Made by a program: the position numbers and the translations under genes
The notes under the pieces: model-generated
Told to the model about the DNA's origin: nothing
What the model saw: the letters and a program-made list of their open reading frames with translations, nothing else
The model's database searches: none
Part shown: positions 16,942 to 25,913 of the stretch, in pieces
Layout: each line of letters begins with the position of its first letter
Position numbering within the stretch: position 1 is the first letter of the stretch
Origin: Kurthia zopfii
GTDB taxonomy: Bacteria > Bacillota > Bacilli > Bacillales_A > Planococcaceae
Length of the DNA: 64,000 nt
Assembly (NCBI RefSeq): GCF_003143955.1
Contig: NZ_QFVS01000004.1
Coordinates: forward strand, 1 to 64,000
Reading direction: 5' to 3'

Positions 16942-18252
16942 CTAATCGCGCGCTCTTGTAATAATCTTGATCGGCGTACCTTCGAATTCGAATGTATCAC
17001 GGATACGGTTTTCTAAGAAACGCTCATAAGTGAAGTGCATTAATTCTGGTTCGTTTACGAACACAACGAAAGTTGGCGGTTTAATGGCAACTTGAGTCGC
17101 GTAGTAAATACGTAGACGGCGACCTTTATCAGTAGGCGCTGGATTACGTGCAACTGCATCAGAAATAACTTCATTCAGAATACTTGATTGAATACGCATT
17201 GCGTGGTTTTCACTTACACGGTTTACGACTGGTAATAAGTTATGAACTCGTTTACCTGTTGTAGCTGAAGTGAAAGCAATTGGTGCGTAATCCAAGAACT
17301 GGAATTGTTCACGAATTTCTTTTGTTTTTTCGTTCATTGTTTTTTCGTCTTTATCGACAGCGTCCCATTTGTTATAAACAATGATGACACCTTTACCAGC
17401 TTGGTGTGCATATCCTGCGATTTTCTTATCTTGTTCTTGAATGCCTTCTTCACCATTCAGAACAACTAAAACAACGTCAGAACGTTCGATTGCTCTTAAA
17501 GCACGTAGTACACTGTATTTCTCTGTACTTTCATATACTTTACCTTTTTTACGCATACCAGCAGTATCAATGATGACATATTCTTGATCATCAAACACAT
17601 AATGTGAGTCAACTGCATCGCGTGTCGTACCAGCGATATTACTTACGATAACACGTTCGTCACCTAAGAAAGCATTCACTAAAGAAGATTTACCAACGTT
17701 TGGACGGCCGATTAGTGAGAATTTAATAACACCCTCGTCATAATCAACATCTTCTACTTCTGGGAAATGCTTCGCTGCTTCGTCAAGTAAATCACCTAGT
17801 CCAAGACCGTGTGAACCTGAGATTGGGAATGGATCGCCGAATCCTAATGAATAGAAATCATAGATCATTTCTTTCATGTCAGGGTTATCTACTTTATTTA
17901 CTGCTAAAACAACTGGTTTATTCGTTCTGTATAAAATTTTAGCTACTTGCTCATCCGCTAAAGTTACACCTTCACGACCGTTTGTCATGAAAATAATAAC
18001 ATCCGCTTCGTCCATTGCAATTTCAGCTTGTTGACGGATTTGATCTAAGAAAGGTTCATCACCGATATCAATACCGCCTGTATCTATAATATTAAATTCG
18101 TGTGTTAACCAATCCGCTGAACTGTATATACGGTCACGAGTTACGCCTGCAACATCTTCTACGATTGAAACGCGTTCTCCTACAATTCTATTAAAAATAG
18201 TCGATTTTCCGACATTAGGACGGCCGACGATCGCTATAACTGGTTTCGCCAT
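16942..18252 (-). CDS. der: ribosome assembly GTPase Der (EngA)
   Basis: 436 residues with two tandem GTPase domains: GRPNVGKST at residues 10-18 and GRPNVGKSS near 183, with DTGG and DTAG switch motifs and NKVD / NKWD specificity motifs. The C-terminal KH-like domain (about 350-436) contacts rRNA. Essential for 50S maturation. Start ATG 18252 follows GGAAGGATGAAGTAAA. B. subtilis yphA/ypzI genes between rpsA-like and der are absent. Confidence 0.97.
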   Translation of the reverse strand: MAKPVIAIVGRPNVGKSTIFNRIVGERVSIVEDVAGVTRDRIYSSADWLTHEFNIIDTGGIDIGDEPFLDQIRQQAEIAMDEADVIIFMTNGREGVTLADEQVAKILYRTNKPVVLAVNKVDNPDMKEMIYDFYSLGFGDPFPISGSHGLGLGDLLDEAAKHFPEVEDVDYDEGVIKFSLIGRPNVGKSSLVNAFLGDERVIVSNIAGTTRDAVDSHYVFDDQEYVIIDTAGMRKKGKVYESTEKYSVLRALRAIERSDVVLVVLNGEEGIQEQDKKIAGYAHQAGKGVIIVYNKWDAVDKDEKTMNEKTKEIREQFQFLDYAPIAFTSATTGKRVHNLLPVVNRVSENHAMRIQSSILNEVISDAVARNPAPTDKGRRLRIYYATQVAIKPPTFVVFVNEPELMHFTYERFLENRIRDTFEFEGTPIKIITRARD

Positions 18253-18585
18253 TTTACTTCATCCTTCCACTTTCAAAAATTACTTATTCTACAATAAAAA
18301 AGATGATGGGGGTCCATCACCTAACCACTCATTGTTTATAGTATATCTATTTTATCAAAGAAATCGAACTATGGAAAGAAAAACCGTCAGTTGCTTCATT
18401 AAAGTTCATGATTTCAATTACATTTACGTCATAATTTCTACTTTTCTTTTTTTAGTTCGCTGACCAAGATTTTTGCTTCTATTCTATTTATCGGTTTCTT
18501 TGTTAGACTTTCAGAAAGAACGCATACAAATGGCGCACGATTTCTTTCATCCGAACATTTGGCCTCGTATCAACTTTTATAATAC
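18253..18585. other. non-coding interval upstream of der
   Basis: About 330 bp without a credible gene on either strand. It holds a promoter-like AT stretch on the minus strand around 18335-18360 and a hairpin plus T-run (18294-18320) in the der leader. Otherwise nothing seen. Confidence 0.5.
18294..18320 (-). other. terminator-like hairpin in der leader
   Basis: TGATGG (18314-18319 as read on the minus strand) pairs with CCATCA (18304-18309) and is followed by a T-rich run TCTTTTTTATT. It lies only 45 bp before der, so it would attenuate der if the promoter is upstream. Stem is short. Confidence 0.35.
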
Positions 18586-18626
18586 AAAAAAGTAGTGAGT
18601 TGCACATGGCAAGTCTCACTACTTTT
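18586..18626 (-). terminator. terminator after S1-domain gene
   Basis: AAAAGTAGTGAGACTTGC pairs with GCAACTCACTACTTTTTT; a stem of about 14 bp with a T-run, 10 bp after the stop at 18636. Confidence 0.88.
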
Positions 18627-18635
18627 GATGAATGA

Positions 18636-19811
18636 TTATTCTTTATTGAAATCTTTTAATTTCTCACCAAGAATGTCGCCGAATGAGAACCCTGTTTCTT
18701 GCTCAGGTAATTCGTAATCCGTCACTTCTTCTGGAGCGCCTTCATCGGCAATTAAAGCTTTAATACTTAAAGCAATTCGCTTGTCGCTTTCGTTGACTTC
18801 AAGCACTTTCACTTCCACTTCTTGTCCTTCTTGAAGAACTTCATGTGGGGTATTAATATGCTTATGCGCGATTTGCGAAATATGCACTAAACCTTCGATA
18901 CCAGGTAGAATTTCAACGAACGCTCCAAATGTTACTAGGCGTCGAACTGTACCTGTTAATACTGTACCTTTTGGTGCTTTCTCATGTACAACACTCCAAG
19001 GATCACCAAGTGTCTCCTTGATTGATAATGAAACACGCCCTTCATCAGGATCAACAGCTAGAACTTTGACATTCACTTTTTGACCTTCTTTTAGGACATC
19101 TTCAATCTTTTCAACATGTTCGTAAGCTACTTGGGAAATATGCACTAAACCATCAATGCCTCCAAGGTCTACGAATGCTCCAAATGCAGCAAGACGTTGA
19201 ACAGTACCTTCCATGACAGAACCAACTTTAATCGTTTGAATTACTTCACCTTTTTGCTGTTCTTTTTGATCTTGAACAACAGCACGGTGAGATAAAATTA
19301 GGCGATTTTTCTCTTGATCCATTTCTACGATTTTAAATGAAATCGTCTTACCTTTATAGTCTTCAAAAGATTCCACAAAATGATCTTCCACTAATGAAGC
19401 TGGAACGAAACCACGTACGCCAAGGTCGACCACTAGTCCACCTTTTACGACATCCTTCACTTCGGCTTCAATCACTTCGCCATCTTCAAATTGTTGTTCT
19501 AATTTCTTCCAAGCAATTGTTGCGTCGACTTTACGTTTTGAAAGTACGTAATTGCCCGTTTTTTCTTCTGATTCTACAGATGATTCTTCTACCTTTGTAA
19601 CCATCGCCTCAAATTCATCACCGATTGAAACAACATCAGATGCTTTTTCAACATGTAAACTTGATAGCTCGCTAATTGGGATAATACCATCGTACTTTGC
19701 ATTTGGGATTGAAACAATCACACGGTTATCCTCAACTGACTCAACCGTTACTTTTACAATTGTACCTTCTTGAACTTCTGGTAATTCATTCACATTCATC
19801 TCTTCAGACAT
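18636..19811 (-). CDS. rpsA: S1 RNA-binding domain protein (YpfD/RpsA-like)
   Basis: 391 residues with four S1 domains (about residues 14-84, 102-168, 188-257 and 273-343); the last two show VQRLAAFGAFVDLGGIDGLVHIS and the similar VRRLVTFGAFVEILPGIEGLVHIS region. Firmicute four-domain homologue of ribosomal protein S1, not essential in B. subtilis and of uncertain role in translation. Start ATG 19811 follows AAGGAGG. Located after plsC and cmk as in related species. Confidence 0.92.
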   Translation of the reverse strand: MSEEMNVNELPEVQEGTIVKVTVESVEDNRVIVSIPNAKYDGIIPISELSSLHVEKASDVVSIGDEFEAMVTKVEESSVESEEKTGNYVLSKRKVDATIAWKKLEQQFEDGEVIEAEVKDVVKGGLVVDLGVRGFVPASLVEDHFVESFEDYKGKTISFKIVEMDQEKNRLILSHRAVVQDQKEQQKGEVIQTIKVGSVMEGTVQRLAAFGAFVDLGGIDGLVHISQVAYEHVEKIEDVLKEGQKVNVKVLAVDPDEGRVSLSIKETLGDPWSVVHEKAPKGTVLTGTVRRLVTFGAFVEILPGIEGLVHISQIAHKHINTPHEVLQEGQEVEVKVLEVNESDKRIALSIKALIADEGAPEEVTDYELPEQETGFSFGDILGEKLKDFNKE

Positions 19812-19883
19812 ATGTAATCCTCCTTCGCTTCAGTTACCTTTATTTTAGTAGATTTCCTTCATAAAAACAAAAATTACCCGTTA

Positions 19884-20477
19884 TTATTTATTTTGAGGGT
19901 GATGTTCATCTAATAATTTTTGGATATGTGCCATGATTACTTCCGTCACTTCTTCCGGTTTGGCACGGCTTTCTCTATATGGTTCCATATCAATTGCTTC
20001 ACCATATACGACTTTCACTTTACGGAAAATTTTATACGGTCCGATAATTGCACACGGCACAACAACAGCATTTCCGCGTAACGCAAAGAAACCTGCTCCT
20101 GAAAACCCCTTGCCTAGCTGCCCTGTACGATTTCGAGTTCCCTCTGGAAAAAGTCCGACTACTTGGCCGTCTTTTAATAAATTGACTGCCGTTCTTAAGG
20201 CTTGGCGGTCACTCAGTCCACGCTTCACTGGAAATGCATGTACTTTTGGTAATATACCCTTTAGAATCGGTAACTTAAACAATTCTTCCTTTGCCATAAA
20301 GTTCACAGGTCTAGGAGCTGTAATCCCTACTACTGGTGGATCAAGTGCATCAATATGATTTGAACATAGCAATACGCCACCCTCTTTAGGAAAATGTTCT
20401 TTACCAATTATATCAAAGCGGTAAAAGGGTTTTAATGCACCATATACAACTGATCGAGCAAATTGATAAAATTCCAT
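19884..20477 (-). CDS. plsC: 1-acyl-sn-glycerol-3-phosphate acyltransferase
   Basis: 197 residues. Adds the second acyl chain to lysophosphatidate at the membrane. The HX4D motif is NHIDALD (about residues 41-47) and the second motif is FPEGTRNR near 113. One base separates it from cmk (20479), so the two are translationally coupled. Small size is normal for this PlsC subgroup. Confidence 0.93.
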   Translation of the reverse strand: MEFYQFARSVVYGALKPFYRFDIIGKEHFPKEGGVLLCSNHIDALDPPVVGITAPRPVNFMAKEELFKLPILKGILPKVHAFPVKRGLSDRQALRTAVNLLKDGQVVGLFPEGTRNRTGQLGKGFSGAGFFALRGNAVVVPCAIIGPYKIFRKVKVVYGEAIDMEPYRESRAKPEEVTEVIMAHIQKLLDEHHPQNK

Positions 20478-20478
20478 A

Positions 20479-21153
20479 CTATGACATCCTTTCAGTCGCT
20501 AACTTTAAGATTTCTTCTGCTGATTGTTCGATGTTCAAATGCGTTGTATCAACGAAAATAGCATCTTCAGCTTGCACTAAAGGTGAAGCTTCACGTTCGC
20601 TATCCATTTTATCGCGTAACGCAATTTCTTCTTTTAGAGATTCGAATGATGATTCAATTCCACGTTGTTGGTTATCTTCAAAACGACGGCGAGCGCGTTC
20701 TTCTACAGTAGCAGACATGAAGATTTTTAACTCTGCTTTTGGTAATACAGCTGTACCGATATCACGGCCATCCATGATTACGCCACCTTTAACTGCCATA
20801 TCATATTGAAGTTCAACCATAATCGCGCGCATTGAAGCATGAGCAGCAACTTTTGATACATTGCTTGTCACTTCATTTGAACGAATTTCACTTGACACAT
20901 CTACTCCATCTAAAAATACAAGTTGACCTTGTGGTGATGGTTTTAATTCGATAGTTGAGTTTTTTAGTAAGTCAGTTACTGCTTGCTCACTCGATAAATC
21001 AATTTTTTCAGTTAATGCTTTTAAAGTTAATGCGCGATACATAGCTCCTGTATCAATATATGTGTAACCTAATTTTTCAGCTGCAATTTTAGCAATTGTA
21101 CTTTTGCCAGCTCCTGCTGGTCCGTCAATTGCGATTTGAATTTTTTTCGTCAC
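20479..21153 (-). CDS. cmk: cytidylate kinase
   Basis: 224 residues from the GTG at 21153, matching B. subtilis length; a longer frame to 21231 lacks a ribosome site and conservation, while AGAAAGGG precedes the GTG. Phosphorylates CMP and dCMP. P-loop GPAGAGKST at residues 10-18; DGRDIGTAVLP near 103; the lid RRRFEDNQQRG near 155. Confidence 0.95.
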   Translation of the reverse strand: MTKKIQIAIDGPAGAGKSTIAKIAAEKLGYTYIDTGAMYRALTLKALTEKIDLSSEQAVTDLLKNSTIELKPSPQGQLVFLDGVDVSSEIRSNEVTSNVSKVAAHASMRAIMVELQYDMAVKGGVIMDGRDIGTAVLPKAELKIFMSATVEERARRRFEDNQQRGIESSFESLKEEIALRDKMDSEREASPLVQAEDAIFVDTTHLNIEQSAEEILKLATERMS

Positions 21154-21260
21154 GTAATTCAACCCTTTCTTCCGTAATATTGTACCACAAAACGTGAATT
21201 TAACACTCTTTTTAGACACTAGAAAAGACATTCTCTATGAAAAGAATGCCTCGTTTCTCT

Positions 21261-21926
21261 TTAAATATTCGTTTCCTTTTTACGCATCAGTAACTGTCTT
21301 TCAAAACAGAAGCGAATAATTGCTTGTTTATCAATTTCATCTGTTTCAGTGAATTTAAGTGGAACGACCATGACACCATCGCGTTCAAATACACGGATGA
21401 CTTCAGCAGACGTTTCGACATACTTAATGCCATCCGCTCGATTTCCAAATGGTAGAACAATCGTTAAATCGACAATCTCATACGGTTTAAAACTCGTTGC
21501 ATCATTCGTGACAATCGCTAAACCACCTGCGCTAATGTCTTCTGCAACATATTGATTAAATGTATCATCTCGACAAACTGCTACATCAACTGGCGTTTCA
21601 ACACGTACGAACTCTCTACGCTGCACTTTTTCAAATTCTTGATCCGGCGGTAAGGCTAGTTTAATCGTGGGAATATTCCCTTTTTCACGTCCGATGACTG
21701 TCGTTTTAAACGCATAACCTATTTTTGACTCATCAATATATGTAGCTCTAAATCTCGTACCTTCTACTAAAAAAGCGGTGCGATGTGTAATTGTACTTAC
21801 AGGATAATCAATATATAGAACTTGATCTTTATGCTCGACCACTTTGCACTTGAATTTCTCGTCCGTATCTTCATCAAATGGAGATAACAATATATTGGAA
21901 CCTAATTTAATATCCATGTTATTCAC
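21261..21926 (-). CDS. motI: PilZ-domain c-di-GMP receptor, flagellar brake (MotI/YpfA)
   Basis: 221 residues: an N-terminal YcgR-like domain (about 1-95) and a C-terminal PilZ domain starting RREFVRVETPVDV, the RxxxR c-di-GMP site, with DISAGGLAI near 140 as the second motif. B. subtilis MotI binds c-di-GMP and disengages MotA to stop the flagellar motor. Its retention agrees with cheR in suggesting motility. The neighbouring B. subtilis genes ypeB and sleB are absent. Confidence 0.88.
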   Translation of the reverse strand: MNNMDIKLGSNILLSPFDEDTDEKFKCKVVEHKDQVLYIDYPVSTITHRTAFLVEGTRFRATYIDESKIGYAFKTTVIGREKGNIPTIKLALPPDQEFEKVQRREFVRVETPVDVAVCRDDTFNQYVAEDISAGGLAIVTNDATSFKPYEIVDLTIVLPFGNRADGIKYVETSAEVIRVFERDGVMVVPLKFTETDEIDKQAIIRFCFERQLLMRKKETNI

Positions 21927-22045
21927 CTATCATTCTTCATTATTATGTATATTATGACATTATTAAATGACTTTTGCTACAATATTTTAAGTCTTCAGTC
22001 ATAAAAATGATTCAAAAGAACCATCTTTGAAAGAGGTCAACTTTT

Positions 22046-22726
22046 TTATTGACGCTCTTTCTTTTGTTCTGCTATTAAATGTACGAGTGCGATATGTGCT
22101 TGTTTGACTTTTCTCAATCCAAACCACCATAAAAAGAGCATGAAAGGAATCATAAAGTAGACCCAATTTTGTTGCGAAGTGAAGATCATATTGTACAACA
22201 CATGAAGGAGCATTGGCGCAAATAATGCCATAAACCTGAGTTGATAATTATTATTCATTTTGCTAAATTTAGCTTTTCCGAGATAATAGCCCATTAAAAC
22301 GCCGAGTAACGCATGGCTGGACACCGGTAAAATCGCTCTCAAAAACGCTGTATGCACACCGTAGGACATGATATACATAATGTTTTCAATGGTCGCAAAG
22401 CCGAGCGACACCGCGACACCATATAAAACGCCATCATATGGATCATCAAATTCAACATGATGATAAATGAGTAAAATTAAAATTAACCATTTAAAAAATT
22501 CTTCAATCACACTGGAAAAGAAAACATCTTGTATAATAGGAGAAGAAAAAACTTGTTCTTCTTTAAATACATACTGTAAAAACATGATTGGAAATGTTAG
22601 AATGGCGCCATAGATAAATGTTTGAAGCAATGTTTTTCGTGGCTCGGTTGCCATTTGATTTCGTAAATAGAAGAAACAAAACAACGCTAAACCAGGTGCA
22701 ATTGCAACAGATATTAAAATTAGCAT
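22046..22726 (-). CDS. prsW: PrsW-family intramembrane metalloprotease
   Basis: 226 residues with about eight membrane helices. The glutamate-type active-site motif EEFFK is at E75-E76-K79 (SSVIEEFFKW); the second family motif, FATIEN, is near residue 115, and SHALLGVLMGYYLG follows. In B. subtilis PrsW makes the site-1 cut of anti-sigma factor RsiW. Start ATG 22726. It lies between ypdA/ansA and motI; in B. subtilis sleB-ypeB separate prsW from ypfA. Confidence 0.92.
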   Translation of the reverse strand: MLILISVAIAPGLALFCFFYLRNQMATEPRKTLLQTFIYGAILTFPIMFLQYVFKEEQVFSSPIIQDVFFSSVIEEFFKWLILILLIYHHVEFDDPYDGVLYGVAVSLGFATIENIMYIMSYGVHTAFLRAILPVSSHALLGVLMGYYLGKAKFSKMNNNYQLRFMALFAPMLLHVLYNMIFTSQQNWVYFMIPFMLFLWWFGLRKVKQAHIALVHLIAEQKKERQ

Positions 22727-22791
22727 GACAAAACTCCTTTCCAGGTTACTATTATATCATTTGAAACGGAGTCATAACTAGGAGGTTCATA

Positions 22792-23769
22792 ATGAAAAAA
22801 CAAATTTTACTAATTCATACAGGTGGCACGATCTCGATGCACGTAAACGAAGAAAGCGGTGCTGTCGTCCCAGACGTCGTAAACCCTTTAACGAAAGAGA
22901 GTAAAAAGTTAGAGAAATTTGCGCATATTAGTGAAATTGATGCATTCAACCTTCCCTCTCCTCATATGACGCCGGAACATATGCTTCAACTTCGAAATAT
23001 TATTCAAGCGGAATTGGTCGTTCATGAATATGACGGCGTTGTCATCACACATGGTACGGATACTTTAGAAGAAACTGCCTATTTTTTAGATTTAACAATT
23101 AGTACGAGTGTGCCAATCATACTTACGGGTGCAATGCGTTCATCAAATGAGATCGGTTCAGACGGTATTTACAATTTAGTAGCGGCAATTCGAGTAGCTT
23201 GTGAAGATCACGCACATGGTCAAGGTGTACTAGTTGTCATGAATGATGAAATTCATGCTGCTGCCAATGTGACGAAAACATCTACGAGTAATGTTGCAAC
23301 GTTCCAATCTCCTCAATACGGACCGATTGGCTTAATTACGAACAAGAACATCCACTTTCACCACTCGCCTGTCATGCGTGAATTTGTAGAAATCGACCAT
23401 TTAACGAAGCGCGTTGCGATGTTAAAAACATATGCTGGTATGGAAGCGGATATTTTTGATGCCGTACGTTTAGCAAAATATGATGGCGTCGTAATTGAAG
23501 GATTAGGGCAAGGGAATGTTCCCCCTTCAATCGTGGAAAGTGTCGAAAATCTAATCCAAGATGATGTTCCTGTCGTTGTCGTGTCGCGTTGTTTCAATGG
23601 GATTGCACAAGGCGTTTACGGCTATGTTGGTGGCGGTAAAATGTTAGAAGATTTAGGTGCTATTTATACGAACGGAATTAATGGCCAAAAGGCTCGTTTG
23701 AAACTGTTAGTCGCATTGAATCAAAATGATTGTTCATTGAACATCGCCGAATTTTTCCATAATAACTAA
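22792..23769 (+). CDS. ansA: L-asparaginase, type I
   Basis: 325 residues, no signal peptide, so cytoplasmic. Hydrolyses asparagine to aspartate and ammonia. First catalytic threonine in HTGGTISM (T12 region); second triad in VVITHGTDTLEETA near 84, with the conserved lysine in later RSSNEIGSDG context. Start ATG 22792 follows AGGAGG. Divergent from prsW, convergent with ypdA through a shared terminator. Confidence 0.95.
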   Translation: MKKQILLIHTGGTISMHVNEESGAVVPDVVNPLTKESKKLEKFAHISEIDAFNLPSPHMTPEHMLQLRNIIQAELVVHEYDGVVITHGTDTLEETAYFLDLTISTSVPIILTGAMRSSNEIGSDGIYNLVAAIRVACEDHAHGQGVLVVMNDEIHAAANVTKTSTSNVATFQSPQYGPIGLITNKNIHFHHSPVMREFVEIDHLTKRVAMLKTYAGMEADIFDAVRLAKYDGVVIEGLGQGNVPPSIVESVENLIQDDVPVVVVSRCFNGIAQGVYGYVGGGKMLEDLGAIYTNGINGQKARLKLLVALNQNDCSLNIAEFFHNN

Positions 23770-23812
23770 AAAAGAGTAAGTTTGGGGTTCAAAATCCAAA
23801 CTTACTCTTTTT
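23768..23812. terminator. bidirectional terminator ansA / ypdA
   Basis: AAAAAGAGTAAGTTTGG (23768-23784) and CCAAACTTACTCTTTTT (23796-23812) form a perfect 17-bp stem with T-runs in both directions, between the convergent genes. Confidence 0.92.
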
Positions 23813-23862
23813 ATCTATCGGTCACATAAAACCGGTACTTTTCACCGGCAATGGTTCATTAT

Positions 23863-24837
23863 TTATTTCGTTTTTGATTGAATACATTTGGCAATTTGAT
23901 CACCGTGGAATCGACCATTTTCAATAAATATTTCATTGGCATTATTCCCTGCTGCAATAACTCCCGCAATGAACAACCCTTCGACATTCGTCTCCATCGT
24001 TTCTTCATCACAATACGGTCTACCCGTTTCTTCATCAACAAGTACACCCATTTCACGAATAAAGTCGTGATCAGGATGATAACCAGTCATCGCAAATACG
24101 AAATCATTTTTCACTGTTTTTTCGACGCCATTCTCAATGATTGTTACGTCCAAATCAGAAATCTCTTTCACAGAAGTATTGAACATCATATTAATTTCGC
24201 CATTGCGAGCAAGTGCTGCAAAGTCCGGTAGTACCCAAGGCTTAATACTTGGTGAATAAACCTCTCCTCTGTATACAACGGTTACACGAGCGCCCGCTTT
24301 ATGTAGCGCAAGACCTGCATCGATTGCTGAGTTTTTCCCGCCAACAATTAATACATCTGTATCAAAGTACGGATGACCTTCTTTAAAATAATGTTTTACT
24401 TTTTCAAGATTTTCTCCCGGGATCCCCATGTAGTTCGGGTGATCATAATAACCAGTCGCAATGACAACATATGGCGTTTGATACTCGTCTTTATCAGTTT
24501 TGACAATGAATTGTTCATTTACTTTATGGACAAATTCCACTGTTTCAAAACGATTAATTGTTAATTCTTTTAGTTTTACAACTTCTCTATAATAGACGAG
24601 CGCTTGATTTCTTTTCGGTTTTTGCTGTTCAATAATGAACGGCACATTCCCGATTGCTAATTTCTCACTCGAACTGAAAAATGTTTGGTGTGTCGGATAA
24701 TTATAAATCGCATTCACGATATTTCCTTTTTCGATAATGATTGGGTTCAAACCAATCTCTTTTAAAGCAATTGCTGCAGATAGTCCACATGGTCCTCCGC
24801 CAACAACAATGGCATCTTCTTGACGCATAACGGTCAC
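23863..24837 (-). CDS. ypdA: bacillithiol disulfide reductase, FAD/NADPH dependent
   Basis: 324 residues. FAD-binding GGGPCGLSAAIAL near residue 13 and NADPH-binding VGGKNSAIDAGLALHKAG near 165; the C-terminal IAGVIAAG completes the FAD site. YpdA recycles oxidised bacillithiol in Bacillus and Staphylococcus. No thioredoxin-type CxxC pair is present, which fits YpdA rather than TrxB. Start: the translated ATG is close to GGGAGTGACC. Confidence 0.92.
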   Translation of the reverse strand: MTVMRQEDAIVVGGGPCGLSAAIALKEIGLNPIIIEKGNIVNAIYNYPTHQTFFSSSEKLAIGNVPFIIEQQKPKRNQALVYYREVVKLKELTINRFETVEFVHKVNEQFIVKTDKDEYQTPYVVIATGYYDHPNYMGIPGENLEKVKHYFKEGHPYFDTDVLIVGGKNSAIDAGLALHKAGARVTVVYRGEVYSPSIKPWVLPDFAALARNGEINMMFNTSVKEISDLDVTIIENGVEKTVKNDFVFAMTGYHPDHDFIREMGVLVDEETGRPYCDEETMETNVEGLFIAGVIAAGNNANEIFIENGRFHGDQIAKCIQSKTK

Positions 24838-24925
24838 TCCCTCAATAAAAACATTTCATTCATTGATTATACTCTTTTCCAAACTAGATTTCATAGTAAA
24901 TTACTCGGATAATCATTTTTCATTT

Positions 24926-24978
24926 AAAAAGAAAGAGTGAGACTGCAGTTTCAACATGGAAACTTACAATCTCACTCC
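24926..24978 (-). terminator. terminator after LysM protein gene
   Basis: GAGTGAGATTGTAAGTTTC pairs with GAAACTGCAGTCTCACTC on the minus strand, with TTTCTTTTT after it. Confidence 0.8.
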
Positions 24979-25004
24979 TATTACTTGAAATAACTTTTCA
25001 TTCA

Positions 25005-25838
25005 CTATGGTTTAATAAGCGCTACTTTTGTGCCAGGTGGTACTTTATCAGAACTGATGCCGTTTAGTTGTTTAATCTTCCCAACATATGCTTCACTGCC
25101 GTAATACTTAATTGAAATACTTTGAATTGTATCGCCAGCAACTGCATTGTGAAGATAACCGCCTTGAATTGCTTGTAAGTACGCGTTTGATTTCACAACT
25201 TGCTCAGTTTTACCTTTTTCTTTGTCAGCTTTTGCTTTATCAGCTTTTTCTTTCGCTAACTTTTCTTTGTCAGCCTTTGCTTTTGCAAGACGTTCTTTTT
25301 CGGCTTTTTCTTGTGCAAGTTTATCTTTTTTAGCTTGTTCTTTGTCTGCCTTATCTTTTGCTAATTTTTCTTTGTCAGCTTTTTCTTTCGCTGCTTTCTC
25401 TTTTGCTGCTTTTTCTTTTGCAGCTTTCTCTTTCGCTGCTTTTTCTTTCGCTTGATCTTCTTTAGAAGAATCATTTTTTGAAGCACTAGCATTTGGATCC
25501 TTTGTTTGACCTGAATCACTAGGCTCTTTTGGGTCTTTATTTGTTTCAATCTGAACATTTTCACTTGGAGTTTCTTTAGGTGCTTTTGATGCATCATCTA
25601 CCGATGGACTAATGACGAATTTAAAAACAAGAATTGACACGGGAATCATGACAAATATAACTGCCAAAACCGTTAGTAATGAATTGTTTTTATTCTTTTT
25701 AGATGGTCTACTTCCTTTACGCGCAGCTTCTGCTTGCTTGCGAGATACTCGTGTAGGTTTACCACCCGCCCCATTGCCATCAACATCAATTGATTGACGA
25801 TGTTCCTCAACACTTTCTTTATAATCATTCTGAGACAT
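25005..25838 (-). CDS. ypbE: membrane-anchored LysM protein with long charged repeat region (YpbE-like)
   Basis: 277 residues. Cytoplasmic N-terminus (1-50), one membrane helix (about 52-75, [19 protein letters not shown]), a Ser/Asp/Pro-rich stretch, then about 85 residues of Lys/Ala/Glu heptad-like repeats (AKEKA units) forming a long alpha-helix or coiled coil, and a C-terminal LysM domain (about 232-277, [14 protein letters not shown]). The layout holds a peptidoglycan-binding domain away from the membrane. It follows ypbB-recQ as in B. subtilis. Exact role unknown. Confidence 0.85.
   Translation of the reverse strand: MSQNDYKESVEEHRQSIDVDGNGAGGKPTRVSRKQAEAARKGSRPSKKNKNNSLLTVLAVIFVMIPVSILVFKFVISPSVDDASKAPKETPSENVQIETNKDPKEPSDSGQTKDPNASASKNDSSKEDQAKEKAAKEKAAKEKAAKEKAAKEKADKEKLAKDKADKEQAKKDKLAQEKAEKERLAKAKADKEKLAKEKADKAKADKEKGKTEQVVKSNAYLQAIQGGYLHNAVAGDTIQSISIKYYGSEAYVGKIKQLNGISSDKVPPGTKVALIKP
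25205..25460 (-). repeat. in-gene tandem codon repeats (Ala-Lys-Glu-Lys)
   Basis: About 250 bp of imperfect 15-bp units encoding [10 protein letters not shown]; the units at 25375-25455 are nearly identical, so copy number could vary by slippage. Confidence 0.75.
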
Positions 25839-25913
25839 GGGTATCCCCTCTCTTTCTATAAGTAATGATAATTATATTATGACTATTTTATCTATAAAAG
25901 TAAATGAATCTCT

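Noticed and set aside
25222-25597. Long frames antisense or shifted to the LysM protein gene
   Set aside because: Simple-sequence codon repeats keep other frames open; composition follows the repeats.
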